Positions 38,462 through 48,846 are shown, counted from the stretch's first letter. The stretch is 64,000 nt of DNA from Symbiodinium microadriaticum (GCA_001939145.1 LSRX01000072.1:574811-638810), one strand, 5' to 3'. The notes: generated by a model from the letters alone, not told the origin. Made by a program: numbers and translations.

Positions 38462-38547
38462 CCCTGAAGCAACGACTATCCGCCCCAGGGTTGCATGCCC
38501 TACGCTGGCGGCGACGCGCAGATCGACCCATTCAGCCAGGTTCGGCG
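38462..38547 (+). CDS. Small gene model, exon a
   Basis: Acceptor CGACCCCCCAG and donor G|GTCTGG. Reads PEATTIRPRVACPTLAATRR then STHSARFG; about 6 of 37 codons in this frame end in A. Leaves phase 1, which the next exon accepts. The intron (38548-38596, 49 nt) is TTTAGGG-like. Confidence 0.45.
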
Positions 38548-38596
38548 GTCTGGGCTCTGATGTACTTTAGGGTTTGGGGCTTAGGGTTTTTCTCAG

Positions 38597-38655
38597 AAGA
38601 TCCAAACATCCACTACTTGGTTACGCATTTGTGTGCGGCTGGTTTGCTTGTGCAG
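38597..38655 (+). CDS. Small gene model, exon b
   Basis: Strong acceptor GGGTTTTTCTCAG and donor CAG|GTTTGA. Reads EDPNIHYLVTHLCAAGLLVQ (first codon split); 1 of 19 codons ends in A. Confidence 0.55.
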
Positions 38656-38787
38656 GTTTGATTCTTTTGTCGTGATTTTGTGTATGGGAGCGATTTTCTG
38701 GCAGCCGTCGATGTAGTGAAGTGCTTTGTTTCAACATGTTCGCTCCAGTAGCACTGTATTGTTGTTTGCATTGTTTTTTTTTTGCAG

Positions 38788-38799
38788 TCTGTGTGTTAA
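38788..38799 (+). CDS. Small gene model, last exon
   Basis: After a T-run acceptor ending TTTTTTTGCAG, phase 0 gives S-V-C-stop (TCTGTGTGTTAA). Another frame from the same acceptor continues to 38908 as LCVKACECLLSASATGMMLD, so the end is not settled. Confidence 0.35.
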   Translation, partial: SVC

Positions 38800-39181
38800 G
38801 GCGTGCGAATGTTTGTTGAGTGCTTCTGCTACAGGCATGATGCTTGATTTAAGAAAAGACGATGATGACGTTGATTCCGTGTTGTTGGTGATGATGGCGG
38901 CGACTTGACATGGGTGCGATGTGGTGACTGTAGAACATCACCAACGACGGTGATGGTGACAGTGATGTCAGAGTTGTCGGTGGTTGTGTTGTTGTGATAT
39001 GTTCTTGGCAATCTTTGCCAGACTATCGAATTCATCTTCCCGGCAGATGCCTGCAAATCGGACCAGCCACTGGCTGGAGAACTGCAAAGGGTCACAAGCT
39101 AAACAGGTTTCGGTTTCACCCGAGAAGGCTGATCGTAACCCCTATGGCACCCCTGACACAAGTAACTACAAGGCAGTCATA

Positions 39182-39212
39182 GTAACCCGAATTGCATAGT
39201 AACCCGAATTGC
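39182..39212 (+). repeat. 16-bp tandem duplication
   Basis: AGTAACCCGAATTGCAT occurs twice in tandem. Confidence 0.85.
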
Positions 39213-39382
39213 AATCCACAAGGGAGCCTGGTAGGTGGTCGCTGCTTAATCGAAGATACCACACACATCCTCTCCCACTTATGTTACTTATGTTATATGA
39301 TCGATAAGACCAATACGCTACAAACTCAGCCTTGTAACCACAACCCTAAACCATCTAATCCTTCAACATCCTTCGAGAGGTC

Positions 39383-39625
39383 ATGGACTACATGAAGGGA
39401 GATGCCTTTGCCATGCCCATGCAACCACCGCCGCTGAGCAGAAGAAGGGGGGGTTGTGGTGGATACTTTCTATGCACAAGTTATTTGAGTGTGTGGGTAG
39501 GTGCGTGTATGTCTCCATCTATGAGTGCGTATACACAGATGCGAACTGGTACACTCTGTATACGTGTCCACTGCTGTCCCCCTCTATCGCATGACAGTTT
39601 TTCTCAGATGCGAGTTTTGTGCTAG
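39383..39625 (+). CDS. Candidate ORF with ATG, unknown
   Basis: ATG at 39383; starts MDYMKGDAFAMPMQPPPLSR. Weak codon bias (about 20% A-ending). The first 25 codons look most credible. Confidence 0.35.
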   Translation: MDYMKGDAFAMPMQPPPLSRRRGGCGGYFLCTSYLSVWVGACMSPSMSAYTQMRTGTLCIRVHCCPPLSHDSFSQMRVLC

Positions 39626-39662
39626 ACAGACAGCGCGTTCTGATTGGACTGGGTTTAGAGCT

Positions 39663-39667
39663 TTCTG

Positions 39668-39702
<35 letters not shown>

Positions 39703-39727
39703 ATATATATATATATATATATATATC
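39663..39727. repeat. ATCT then AT microsatellite
   Basis: About ten ATCT units followed by AT units. Confidence 0.95.
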
Positions 39728-40470
39728 TAGAGAGAGGCAGCGGGCTAAATACGACCTTAGTCAGGACCTGGGTCCCTTGGATTTCCAGGAGTGCTTTGGA
39801 AGAGCTTCACTCGTACAGTGGCCGATGTGCACGGATCAAGGCATTCAGGGTGTTTTGACTCATATTAGGGGGAAGCCTAAAGGGTTCAGGGTTGAGGGGA
39901 ATGATTCGAATTTAGTAGCTACTACCCCCTTATAGAAAACTGTATACAGTTATACAAAACAGAGGAACCCCCACCCAAACAGAGAACACCAAAAGGCAGG
40001 TATAAAGGCTTCCACATGTTTAGGTTTTTGGGCTTTGTGTTCTCAGCATCGAGTTTCGGGGGATCGGGCCGGCTAGGATTTAGAGTTTAGGGTGCAGGAT
40101 TTAGGGTAAGCCATAGTTAGTACCCTGCTGTACCGGTACGACGAGCAGAACACAGCAACTACATGCAGAGGGGAAGAGTGCCCGTCCCCTCCGTTTAACA
40201 TGCTGTAAGATCCCGGGTCAATGTGCACTCCCAGTGCCTTTTTTGTTGATTTGTGCTGTTGGGTTCTGGATTTGAAGTCTTCCGCAATTGGATGCCCGTA
40301 AACCCTAGACCCTGAAACGGAGCCTAGCTTCGAGAGTAGCGTTCGGCTCGGGGATTTGGGCTTCAGGCTTTAAGTATAGGCGTTCAGCCAGCATGCGCGA
40401 TAGAAGCCTGTAATACTATTCCTTAGGCGTCCTTATTTTACTTATATGCTTTTTTTGTGAGTATATGAGA

Positions 40471-40621
40471 TGTATGTATGTATGTATGTATGTATGTATG
40501 TATGTATGTATATACATAAACTCTATGTATACATACATACATACATACATACATACATACATACATGCATACATCCATGCATGCATGCATACATACATAC
40601 ATACATACATACATGCATGCA

Positions 40622-40652
<31 letters not shown>

Positions 40653-40657
40653 GCATG

Positions 40658-40692
<35 letters not shown>
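40471..40692. repeat. TATG / ATAC microsatellite before gap
   Basis: Simple sequence runs into the N block; the gap was probably caused by the repeat. Confidence 0.95.
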
Positions 40693-41531
40693 NNNNNNNN
40701 NNNNNNNNNNNNNNNNNNNNNNNNNNNNNNNNNNNNNNNNNNNNNNNNNNNNNNNNNNNNNNNNNNNNNNNNNNNNNNNNNNNNNNNNNNNNNNNNNNNN
40801 NNNNNNNNNNNNNNNNNNNNNNNNNNNNNNNNNNNNNNNNNNNNNNNNNNNNNNNNNNNNNNNNNNNNNNNNNNNNNNNNNNNNNNNNNNNNNNNNNNNN
40901 NNNNNNNNNNNNNNNNNNNNNNNNNNNNNNNNNNNNNNNNNNNNNNNNNNNNNNNNNNNNNNNNNNNNNNNNNNNNNNNNNNNNNNNNNNNNNNNNNNNN
41001 NNNNNNNNNNNNNNNNNNNNNNNNNNNNNNNNNNNNNNNNNNNNNNNNNNNNNNNNNNNNNNNNNNNNNNNNNNNNNNNNNNNNNNNNNNNNNNNNNNNN
41101 NNNNNNNNNNNNNNNNNNNNNNNNNNNNNNNNNNNNNNNNNNNNNNNNNNNNNNNNNNNNNNNNNNNNNNNNNNNNNNNNNNNNNNNNNNNNNNNNNNNN
41201 NNNNNNNNNNNNNNNNNNNNNNNNNNNNNNNNNNNNNNNNNNNNNNNNNNNNNNNNNNNNNNNNNNNNNNNNNNNNNNNNNNNNNNNNNNNNNNNNNNNN
41301 NNNNNNNNNNNNNNNNNNNNNNNNNNNNNNNNNNNNNNNNNNNNNNNNNNNNNNNNNNNNNNNNNNNNNNNNNNNNNNNNNNNNNNNNNNNNNNNNNNNN
41401 NNNNNNNNNNNNNNNNNNNNNNNNNNNNNNNNNNNNNNNNNNNNNNNNNNNNNNNNNNNNNNNNNNNNNNNNNNNNNNNNNNNNNNNNNNNNNNNNNNNN
41501 NNNNNNNNNNNNNNNNNNNNNNNNNNNNNNN
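40693..41531. other. Assembly gap, 839 N
   Basis: Unsequenced. Reading frames through it have no meaning. Confidence 0.99.
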
Positions 41532-41580
41532 CTCCAACACTCCGCTCCCGAGACTCCGGCCTCAGCCACTAAGTCACTAC

Positions 41581-41712
41581 TCGGTTTAGGGGTTTAGGGG
41601 TTTAGGGGCTTGGGGCTTAGGGTTTAGGGGTCAGGATTTAGGGTTTAGGGGTTTAGGGGTTAGGGTTTAGGGGTTTAGGGTTTAGGGGTCAGGGTTTAGG
41701 GTTTAGGGTTGC
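41581..41712 (+). repeat. TTTAGGG tract
   Basis: About fifteen GGGTTTAGG/GGGTTTAGGGG units. Confidence 0.95.
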
Positions 41713-41855
41713 CCGAAACCTGAGATTTCTGATTCCGATGACCACATACCCCTTTGAATTAATCCTATAGACTTCAGACCGCCTCCCAATCTCTGACGTG
41801 CCAGAACACAGAACCGTAAACCCCGATCCATGCTAAACCTTCTTATACGCCTTAC

Positions 41856-41947
41856 GTCCTGGACCTCCAGTGCTTTAATGCTGCAAACATGGGGACCTTC
41901 AAACCCGAAACCCGGCATTGCCTCATCATAGGTCCCCACTTCGTACC
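41856..41947 (-). CDS. Minus-strand gene, candidate exon 4
   Basis: Acceptor ATCCCTGGCAG and consensus donor GAC|GTAAGG. Reads YEVGTYDEAMPGFGFEGPHV then CSIKALEVQD; about 5 of 30 codons end in A. Entry phase does not match the exon at 42484 directly, so another exon would lie between. Confidence 0.5.
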
Positions 41948-42134
41948 CTGCCAGGGATTAGGGTTAGCTCCATACCCTTTTTTGTGAAGTGAACTGCACG
42001 GGTCGGAGACAGGAATCCTTGTGCATTTCGGTGCTACTTAGGAACTATTCCCCAAGCCACGAGTCCTCACGTTGCAAGATCAGCAGCCAGAACATGACTG
42101 GTAGTAGCAGCAACCTTTCACCCAAGAACAGGAG

Positions 42135-42265
42135 CTATACCCTAAACCCTAAACCCTATAAACCCTAAACCTTAAAACCCTAAACCCTATAAACCCTAAA
42201 CCTTAAACCCTAAACCCTATAAACCCTAAACCCTAAAACCCTAAACCCTATAAACCCTAAACCCC
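42135..42265 (-). repeat. CCCTAAA tract with CCCTATAAA units
   Basis: About fifteen units, several ACCCTATAAACCCTAAACC. Confidence 0.95.
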
Positions 42266-42483
42266 AACCCGAAAGTCTGAGACCCCATTATCAATCCCGG
42301 GGCTCTAGAGCCCTTGCAGTATGTTTCGGGGAGCCCTCTTCTATCTATGTATGACAGCCCTAAACCCTGAACCCTATAAATCCGATTCCATCTTTCGCAG
42401 TCTTGAGCATAAATCCTACTCTATTTGTTACAGCACTCGACCTTAAACTCTCATCTTTTTATTACTCCCCGCCTCCTCCGTAC

Positions 42484-42538
42484 TTCGAAGCCAGCGAGAG
42501 AGATGCGCAGGTCGAAGCTCAGGCTTTCAGTGCGGCGC
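42484..42538 (-). CDS. Minus-strand gene, candidate exon 3
   Basis: Acceptor ATAACACCAG and donor GAA|GTACGG. Reads RRTESLSFDLRISLAGFE; about 75% of codons end in G or C. Entry phase matches the exit of 43033-43198. A + frame (PPPPYFEASERDAQVEAQAF) overlaps as an alternative. Confidence 0.45.
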
Positions 42539-42544
42539 CTGGTG

Positions 42545-42890
42545 TTATCAGTCGCTTAGGGTTACTACAACGGTACAAAGTTACTACCAGGGTTGGTTTC
42601 TATGTTGTTGTTAGGGTTACTATGTCAGTATAAGGTTTGATTATTATGCTAAGCCAAGCTTACTATCTTACTGCGAAGGTTGTTTTACACCTTACGATAA
42701 GGATCACAAGAATATCTAGAAGGGAGACCATACGGTGATTAGGAGGGCTTCCTTGCGGGCTACGTTAAGCGTTCCCATAAGGGTTACTTACGTTAAGCAA
42801 GTTATATAAGGCTTGCTGTGAGGTTTGCTGCAAGGGCTACTGTAACGGCGACCGCAAGGGTTACTGTAGAGGCTTACTTAGGGTTAAATC
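42545..42890. repeat. Degenerate GGTTACTATAAGG-type array
   Basis: Recurrent AGGGTTACT, GCTTACTGTAAGG and GTTACTAC motifs at irregular spacing. A shorter similar stretch is at 28021-28160. Confidence 0.55.
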
Positions 42891-43032
42891 GGCTTCTATA
42901 AGAGTTTGGGGTTTCGGGTTGAGGAAACAACGGTCGAGGGCTAATTGTGGCCAAGGTTTTGCCAGGTGACGAGGACTCCGATTCATGAAGTCCAGGTTGG
43001 TTGTAATTTTCACTGGAACCCTAAGCCCTAAC

Positions 43033-43198
43033 CTGGAGGTTGTCCAGATTCTTGAGAAAGCTGAGTTCGCAACTTGAACATCAGAGGAAAAGCCCTGAAG
43101 CCCCAAACCCCGAAGGGCCTTGGCCATACCCCCCTTGAGGCCCACCAGTAGCGACCCTAAGCCCCATTCAAGAGAATCAACTCGCACGCCTTTGAAAC
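43033..43198 (-). CDS. Minus-strand gene, candidate exon 2
   Basis: Acceptor CTTGCCTTGCAG and donor AG|GTTAGGGC. Reads FKGVRVDSLEWGLGSLLVGL, KGGMAKALRGLGLQGFSSDV, QVANSAFSRIWTTS. About 4 of 35 codons in the core end in A. Exit phase 2 agrees with exon 42484-42538. Gly/Leu-rich; family unknown. Confidence 0.55.
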
Positions 43199-43516
43199 CT
43201 GCAAGGCAAGGCCCTAAGCTGCACACCCACCCAAAGTACGAGAACCCCTGCTAAATCTCATAAAGACTCTGCAAAAGCCTTATGAGTACCTACGAGAACC
43301 CATAGAGCACGACAGAACCCTTTAGCAGTCTACACCATAATAAGCCCTAAAACCCTGAATCTGAAGACCTTAAAGCCCCAAAGCCCTAGACCCTAAGACC
43401 CCAAGCCCTGTCTAAAGCTGAACCAGCCCTTACACCATAATGGACCATAATAAACCCTAAAACCCTGAATCCGAAAGCCCTAAAAAACCCCAAAGCCCTA
43501 GCCCCAGGCATGGAGG

Positions 43517-43600
43517 TCAAGGAAGGGCGCCTGTCCACTTAGACAGCATGTGAGCGCTGCGCTGCAACGCAAGGCGAGGTCTCTCCACACAAACGCGCAT
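43517..43600 (-). CDS. Minus-strand gene, candidate start exon
   Basis: ATG at 43600; reads MRVCVERPRLALQRSAHMLS then KWTGALP and TGA (43517). About 2 of 27 codons end in A. As a start exon it would leave through a donor such as AA|GTGGAC; phase with 43198 is not confirmed. Confidence 0.4.
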   Translation of the reverse strand: MRVCVERPRLALQRSAHMLSKWTGALP

Positions 43601-43609
43601 GTGTGCTTC

Positions 43610-44160
43610 TATATAGTATGACAACATATCTGGTAACATACATCAGTGGGGCATTTTTTAGCGTATCAAAGCAAAACACATCGTACCATAACATATCATA
43701 GTATGTTAAATAAAGTGTACGGAGTAGTACCAGAATGTATAAACATAAGACACCAGGTTCATGCAACATGATGCAATGCAATAGAACTTAACATAAGATA
43801 AGGTAAAAGTATAGAACAACATACAATACAGTATAACATAAGCTAGCAGATTTCCATATTGAAATTGGCATGATACGAAATTATATAAGAGAAAAGAAGA
43901 TGAGGTAAACTAATCTCCTTTAGCATAATAGAACATGAGATAGCATCCACCAGAAAAAAGGTAATACAATACAGTAGAACATAGCATAATATAGTATAAC
44001 ATATCCACGCACAAAACAGTATGATATGACAAGCAAAATGATATTGTGCAGTTTCATGTAATACAATATAACAGAATATGCTATCCTATAACATGTTGTA
44101 TCGAGATATTTCGTAGAAAGACATAATATGATATAGCATAGCGCAATATTCGAATATAAT
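43610..44160. repeat. Degenerate AT-rich pentanucleotide array
   Basis: Imperfect ATAAC/ATAGC/ATACA units over about 550 bases, the complement of the 520-1135 array. Confidence 0.7.
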
Positions 44161-44189
44161 TATGTAACTATGCGTGTATATGCGTACAT

Positions 44190-44362
44190 GCGTACATATA
44201 TATATATATATATGTGTGTGTATGTATGTATGTATGTATGTATGTATGTATGTATGTATGTATGTATGTATGCATGTATGCATGTATGCATGTATGCATG
44301 TATGCATACATGCATACATGCATACATGCATACATGCATGCATGCATACATACATACATACA

Positions 44363-44395
<33 letters not shown>

Positions 44396-44425
44396 GTGTT
44401 TATATATATATATATATGTATGTGT
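44190..44425. repeat. TATG / ATGC / ATAC microsatellite
   Basis: TATG grades through TGCA to ATAC, so the block is near-palindromic. Confidence 0.95.
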
Positions 44426-44633
44426 AGTTGCGTATGCGTATGAGTACACGCGAATCAGCGAGTGCTCCAATATGAAAGCAGACCTACAAGTAGAGCTGTC
44501 TAATCAGCGTGTTGGTGTCTATCTCTCTGTCTCTCTTCTCTTCTGATCTTGGTTGTTGTAGCCAATGCAACTTAATGTAACTGTGGCCCTAGGTATCTAT
44601 GTCTATCGTGTCTATGTTTGTTTGTCGTCGCAG

Positions 44634-44944
44634 GCGTTGCAGTCGTCGTTGCCGTGTTTGTCATTGCTGCTTTTGTCGTAGTTTCCGTCGTCCGTGTTAC
44701 CATGGGATCGTTTGCAGTTGTTGCCATCGCTGTACATGTTGATGCTTGTTTAAGTGTTCCAGCGCTGTTTGCCCTGGACCGATCCACAATTCAGCATATT
44801 CTTGGGTTTCTTGTCACATATGTTTGTGTGTCTTGGGTTGCGGTAGGTGTTGTTGTAGTTGTGGTTGTGGTTGCTGTGATCATTTCCTTGGCTCAGGATT
44901 TTGTGTTGGTGATGAAGATGATGCATGCCACAACCCTCTTCTAA
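44634..44944 (+). CDS. Candidate membrane protein, C-terminal exon(s)
   Basis: Acceptor TTGTCGTCGCAG. Reads VAVVVAVFVIAAFVVVSVVR, then LSVPALFALDRSTIQHILGF, LVTYVCVSWVA. About 10 of 67 codons end in A. A 54-nt intron (GCG|GTAGGT to TTGGCTCAG) may be removed, leaving DFVLVMKMMHATTLF and TAA; because 54 is a multiple of three, it can also be read through. At least two membrane segments. No homologue recognised. Confidence 0.55.
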
Positions 44945-44984
44945 GCAATAAGGCCATCATGTTATCTGAGCTGCAACCGTCCAG

Positions 44985-45453
44985 ATGTTCCGAGTTGTTT
45001 CTCGAACGGCTCCGGGAAGAAGATCACTAAAGACTGTGGGTCTTGAACCATTGAACATCCTTCAACACTACACTCCAAGCATCTCTAGAACTAGAAGCTC
45101 ACTCAAAAATACCTGGGTGATGATGACAGTCACCGTCATACTGTTTATCATGATGTGTCCCAAGCCGCCCTGCGTCCGAAGAGACTGTAGGGTGAGAGAT
45201 AAAAAGAATCCGAAGCCTTGCTGGTGTGGGGTTTTGGGTGTAGTCTTTTCGGCTCCGGTCGCAGAGTTTCGGTTGTGTGTGTGCGCGCGTGGGTAGCATG
45301 CACACGCACAAAGTAGTAAAGAGGGCAACACACAAGTAGATAAGTCATCGTTTCTGAGAGGGCTTGTGATGAGGACATCTTGAGGTGCCGAATGAGCCCC
45401 TCCCACGAAGACTCAGCAAGCAAAGCCCTAACCCCAAACGCTGGAAGCCCCAA
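44985..45453. CDS. Coding region, strand unresolved
   Basis: + ORF 44985-45296 starts with ATG (MFRVVSRTAPGRRSLKTVGL) and has biased blocks (NTWVMMTVTVILFIMMCPKP; the last 31 codons have about 2 ending in A). Minus ORF 45148-45453 has FGVRALLAESSWEGLIRHLK with 0 of 23 ending in A and follows an acceptor GGGGCTTCCAG. Both cannot be fully right. Confidence 0.35.
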
Positions 45454-46653
45454 TCATAAACCCTGAAATCCCCAACCCTACGACCCCTGACCTCCTTTGT
45501 GCAGTAACCTTAGCTTTAGTAACACTCTTGTCATCACAAAGCAATAAAAAAATCCCAAACGGTGTAGTTAAGCCCCGTTGGCTTCAAGATTTGGGTTGGC
45601 AGAGGGGACATCTTCAACAGCTACAAGGCCAAGACTAGGGTTTAGGCTTCAGTACCCCTAAACCAACGCTCTCCGACAGGCAGCCAGTGACTAGCAGCGT
45701 CGTCGGGAAATCAGTCTGAAGCCGCAGGGAAGCGAATATGGGCGGGGCATATGTATTCATCCTAGGCAGTATCAGGGAGACCCCTTAAAGGGGACCCTTC
45801 TGAACCTTACTTCTGGCTCTCTTAAGAGGGACCTTATTGAGAGGGTCTATATCCCCAAGGGTCCCCCTAATCCTAACCCCCAATTCAGATACTCCTGCTC
45901 TGTAGATGTGCGTTCATATACACATCCTTGTACAGATACTGCTCCTAGATTCGTTTATACTCGACATTAAAGACATGCACATACATACACAATCACGTAC
46001 ATGCATACATACATGCATACAGAAGCTTCATGTTATGTTACATGTTTTCTGATCTAGGCAGACAAGCCGATCAGTTCATGGGTATATAATAGCTTGTTCG
46101 AGTGGAGCCCGAACCGGCCCCTGGCTAGAAACTTTAGGCTGCGTAGAGATAGTGGGATTTAGGGTTTAGGATTCAGGGTTTGAGGAGGCTAAAATGCTGA
46201 AATGAGGGCTCTCCGTGTTGAGACCCCCCCCCCCTCGCCGCCAATACATACTCTTTGCAGTCAGAAGTTGAGCCTAAAACCCTGAACCACCGTGTGGTAA
46301 GAGATGTTTGGGATATATGTAGTGTTCGCGCTTGTTGAGATGGTTCAGGGCTTTAGGGTAGGGTCTGGGTTGCATCACAAACTCTCAAGGCCATCGAAGT
46401 GTTTAAGCTTGGGTTTGAACTTTCTGGCTTTACACCTAGAAATTACTGAATAGAAGTGCTTCTGTTCGCGGACAATTTCCTGTATTGCCTGAGATGCCCG
46501 AAACTTACGGGAATTCCAGTCCCTTCCACAGTCTGACTGTGGCAGGATTTGGCCCATCAACAATATGGTTTAGACGGAAAGGCCATCAGAAAACCGCTAT
46601 CTTCAGGTGCATCCTGATTGTGTCGGTAATCATCAAACTAATAGCAGCACAGG
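45454..46653. other. Unresolved
   Basis: Scattered telomere-like units, a palindromic GGGACC-rich stretch (45776-45873) and a minus ORF 46375-46563 (GRDWNSRKFRASQAIQEIVR) with unbiased codons. Confidence 0.35.
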
Positions 46654-46753
46654 GGTAGTTCTCTAATTTAGGGTCCGTTTTAGGGTCCCTTTCATAAGGG
46701 TTCCGTACTAATAATTGGGTTCCTCAAAAGGGGCCCTAAGTTAGAGAACTACC
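46654..46753. mobile_element. Foldback element, family F
   Basis: Arms GGTAGTTCTCTAATTTAGGG and CCCTAAGTTAGAGAACTACC, one mismatch in 20. 100 bp, non-coding. Its interior (GGGTCCCTTTCATAAGGGTTCC) is also palindromic. Confidence 0.9.
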
Positions 46754-46754
46754 A

Positions 46755-46855
46755 TATAATATTAATATTAATATTCATATTCATATTCATATTCATATAT
46801 ATGTATGAATGTATGTATGTATGTATGTATGTATGTATGTGTGTATGTATACGCA
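46755..46855. repeat. ATATTC and TATG microsatellites
   Basis: AATATT/ATTCAT then TATG units. Confidence 0.9.
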
Positions 46856-47021
46856 TCGATAAAGACTTTCCATTGAGGTCTATATTTGCGGGGGGGAGTG
46901 CGGATTTTCTGAATCTCCTGTGACATGAAGAAGTTTCATAGTAATATGCTGTCGTCTTTCTCTTCATAGTCAAAGTTTGAGAATGTCATGGTAAGAGAGC
47001 ATCTTCGGGTGGATAGAGTTT

Positions 47022-47270
47022 TTGGACTGCAGCTTCAAAGAATGGACGACGCCAGTCTGTTTTTTCAGCGAGTTGGGCCACGGCTCTCTCGTTAATCTGC
47101 CAGGCTGTCTGCCACTAGCAAGAGAGATTAGGCCTGAGGGTTTGGGTTCCTTTCATATTCGAGAAGATCTCCTGTCTTCGACTTGTCCATTGTTTGGGCT
47201 AGCACCTCGACTGCAATGTCCCCCTGTGTTTTTCGTCACCAGCAACATCGGCCATACATCGTTCAGCTAG
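47022..47270 (+). CDS. Candidate coding ORF, unknown
   Basis: Acceptor TTGGACTGCAG near the start. Reads FKEWTTPVCFFSELGHGSLV, then EIRPEGLGSFHIREDLLSST and PPVFFVTSNIGHTSFS with TAG. Three blocks show few A-ending codons (1 of 18, 3 of 25, 1 of 16), separated by A-richer stretches. Confidence 0.4.
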   Translation: MDCSFKEWTTPVCFFSELGHGSLVNLPGCLPLAREIRPEGLGSFHIREDLLSSTCPLFGLAPRLQCPPVFFVTSNIGHTSFS

Positions 47271-47384
47271 TTTCTCTGTGTATCTTTGTGTAGGATGTCG
47301 GAATTCGAGCATTAGCATGACGCTGAGGTCCCTAAACCCTAAACCCTAAACCGTGAGGGTTGGTTGTTGTCTCTCCTTGACTGC

Positions 47385-47472
47385 ATGGTGGTCAAGCTTC
47401 GCCAACGGCCGAAGCCTACAAACTTGGCGGAGCCTGCTAGGAGTTGTCGTCCCTTGTCGTCCCTACGTGGGG
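47385..47472 (+). CDS. Candidate start exon, basic protein
   Basis: ATG 47385 and donor G|GTAAGG. Reads MVVKLRQRPKPTNLAEPARS then CRPLSSLRG; about 2 of 29 codons end in A. CCCTAAA units end at 47352. Confidence 0.5.
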
Positions 47473-47529
47473 GTAAGGGGGGTTTTGCTGTGATGCGACT
47501 TGTTGGTAGCCAACAGCAAAAACCTCAGC

Positions 47530-47808
47530 TCAACGTTGCAATCTCAAGGTTTGGACCTTTGAATGCTCAACCTGAAACTCCACAAACCTACCTGACCTGA
47601 GACGATGAAAGGTACCGGCGTCCTTGCATAGTTTGGCAGAGAGCCTTGTATGATGTAGAGAGCCATGCCGCTTTCCCTTACCGGTCATAGGGACGGGCAA
47701 GCATGTTGGATCTGCCTTGCAGTTGTCTAAGTCTAGGATTGCCTGCAGCATATCCGGAAACCTGAAACCTAAATCCCAAAACGTGATGAACCTGATGCCC
47801 AAAGCCAT
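47530..47808 (-). CDS. 92-codon ORF with ATG, unknown
   Basis: ATG at 47808; reads MALGIRFITFWDLGFRFPDM then LQAILDLDNCKADPTCLPVP. A consensus donor ACC G|GTAAGG at about 47680 suggests the start exon ends there. About 7 of 43 codons in that part end in A. A + frame (DDERYRRPCIVWQRALYDVE) overlaps. Confidence 0.4.
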   Translation of the reverse strand: MALGIRFITFWDLGFRFPDMLQAILDLDNCKADPTCLPVPMTGKGKRHGSLHHTRLSAKLCKDAGTFHRLRSGRFVEFQVEHSKVQTLRLQR

Positions 47809-47996
47809 ATTCGGTTTGGAGCCTTACAGACCCTGAACCCCTAAACCCTAAAACCGGGTGTGCGGTGAGCATGATGACACTTAAGGTATGGTTTATGGTG
47901 TATGGGTTGGAGTTTAACGTGTCTTCCTGCTTTCCTGCCTTCCCCTTCCAAAGCCTCCTCCTTCTAGGAGTTCTAGATGCAGACGACGCACAAGGA

Positions 47997-48130
47997 AAAG
48001 CCTAAACCCCAGTCCCTAAACCCTAAACCCTACACCCCAATCCCTAAACCCTAAACCCTAAACTCCCTAAACCCTAAACCCTAAACTCCCTAAGCTCTAA
48101 ACCCTAAACTCCCTAAACCCTACACCCCAA
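47997..48130 (-). repeat. CCCTAAA tract
   Basis: Units alternating with ACTCC and ACACCCC insertions. Confidence 0.95.
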
Positions 48131-48131
48131 G

Positions 48132-48174
48132 ATCCGAAGATTCTTGCGCACGGCCCTCGTTCCTACGACACTCG
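48132..48174 (+). CDS. Candidate exon between C and G tracts
   Basis: Acceptor ACACCCCAAG and donor G|GTGAGG. Reads IRRFLRTALVPTTL; about two thirds of codons end in G or C. A TTTAGGG tract starts at 48255. Confidence 0.4.
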
Positions 48175-48254
48175 GTGAGGGACTGTGGCAAAGCATGTCA
48201 GTGCCCGCATGACTGCGAACCGCTGTCTCCCATCGCGGTAAATGTATCAGGGTT

Positions 48255-48322
48255 TTTGGGGTTTAGGGTTTAGGGGGTTTAGGGTTTAGGGTTTAGGGTT
48301 TAGGGTTTAGGGTCTAGGCTGG
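48255..48322 (+). repeat. TTTAGGG tract
   Basis: Eight or nine near-perfect units. Confidence 0.95.
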
Positions 48323-48471
48323 CCTATTCATTTTGAACGCTATTCCTGAGGGCTCCTGATTTGTTATCATAATTCACCCCAAAACCCTTTTCCAACAATT
48401 AAGGCTCCTTACTTTAGCAGCCTCAATTTTTTGGAGTTTCTGTTGAGCTAGACCCTCGTAGCCCGAAGCCG

Positions 48472-48580
48472 AATATAGGGGCCTAAATAACTACCACCAA
48501 TACTATTTTAAGGGGGGCTCCATATAACTATAGTACAAAATAAACCAGAACCCCGTTGCAACTATTAAGGCCCCTATATT
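48472..48580. mobile_element. Foldback element, family E
   Basis: Arms AATATAGGGGCCTAAATAACT and the complement of AACTATTAAGGCCCCTATATT. Partial relatives at 19492, 24500-24530 and 48390-48415 share CCAA(C/T)(A/G)ATTAA. Confidence 0.75.
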
Positions 48581-48619
48581 GTTGTGTCATGGTCAGGATG
48601 CTATACTAATGAATCTGAG

Positions 48620-48698
48620 GCAAGCACAAAGGGCGTTTTTGTTCACGAGGGCTTCATTGGGTCATATCGCGATTTCATAGGTTGGGCTGACAGTCACG
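48620..48698 (+). CDS. Small gene model, first exon found
   Basis: Acceptor GAATCTGAG and donor G|GTTTAGG. Reads ASTKGVFVHEGFIGSYRDFI then GWADSH. In the core about 2 of 23 codons end in A. Leaves phase 1, which 48847 accepts. A family E foldback lies just upstream. Confidence 0.5.
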
Positions 48699-48846
48699 GT
48701 TTAGGAATTATGGTTTGGGCATTTGAGGTGAGGCTTCGGGGTATAGGAAAAAGCGGTCCGGGCCTTTAGGTTTTAGGAAATTAAGGTCGGGTTTTTGGGG
48801 GTGCAGGGCTTTTCAGGCTTGCAGGGCTATAGGGTTCAGGGTTCAG

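Noticed and set aside
40416..41597. Frames of 335-375 codons on both strands
   Set aside because: They consist of the N gap plus a TATG/ATAC microsatellite; no real codons support them.
12420..47659. Shared RALYDVE motif from a 17-bp identity at 12420 and 47643
   Set aside because: One 17-base match in 64 kb is within chance expectation, and the flanks do not align.
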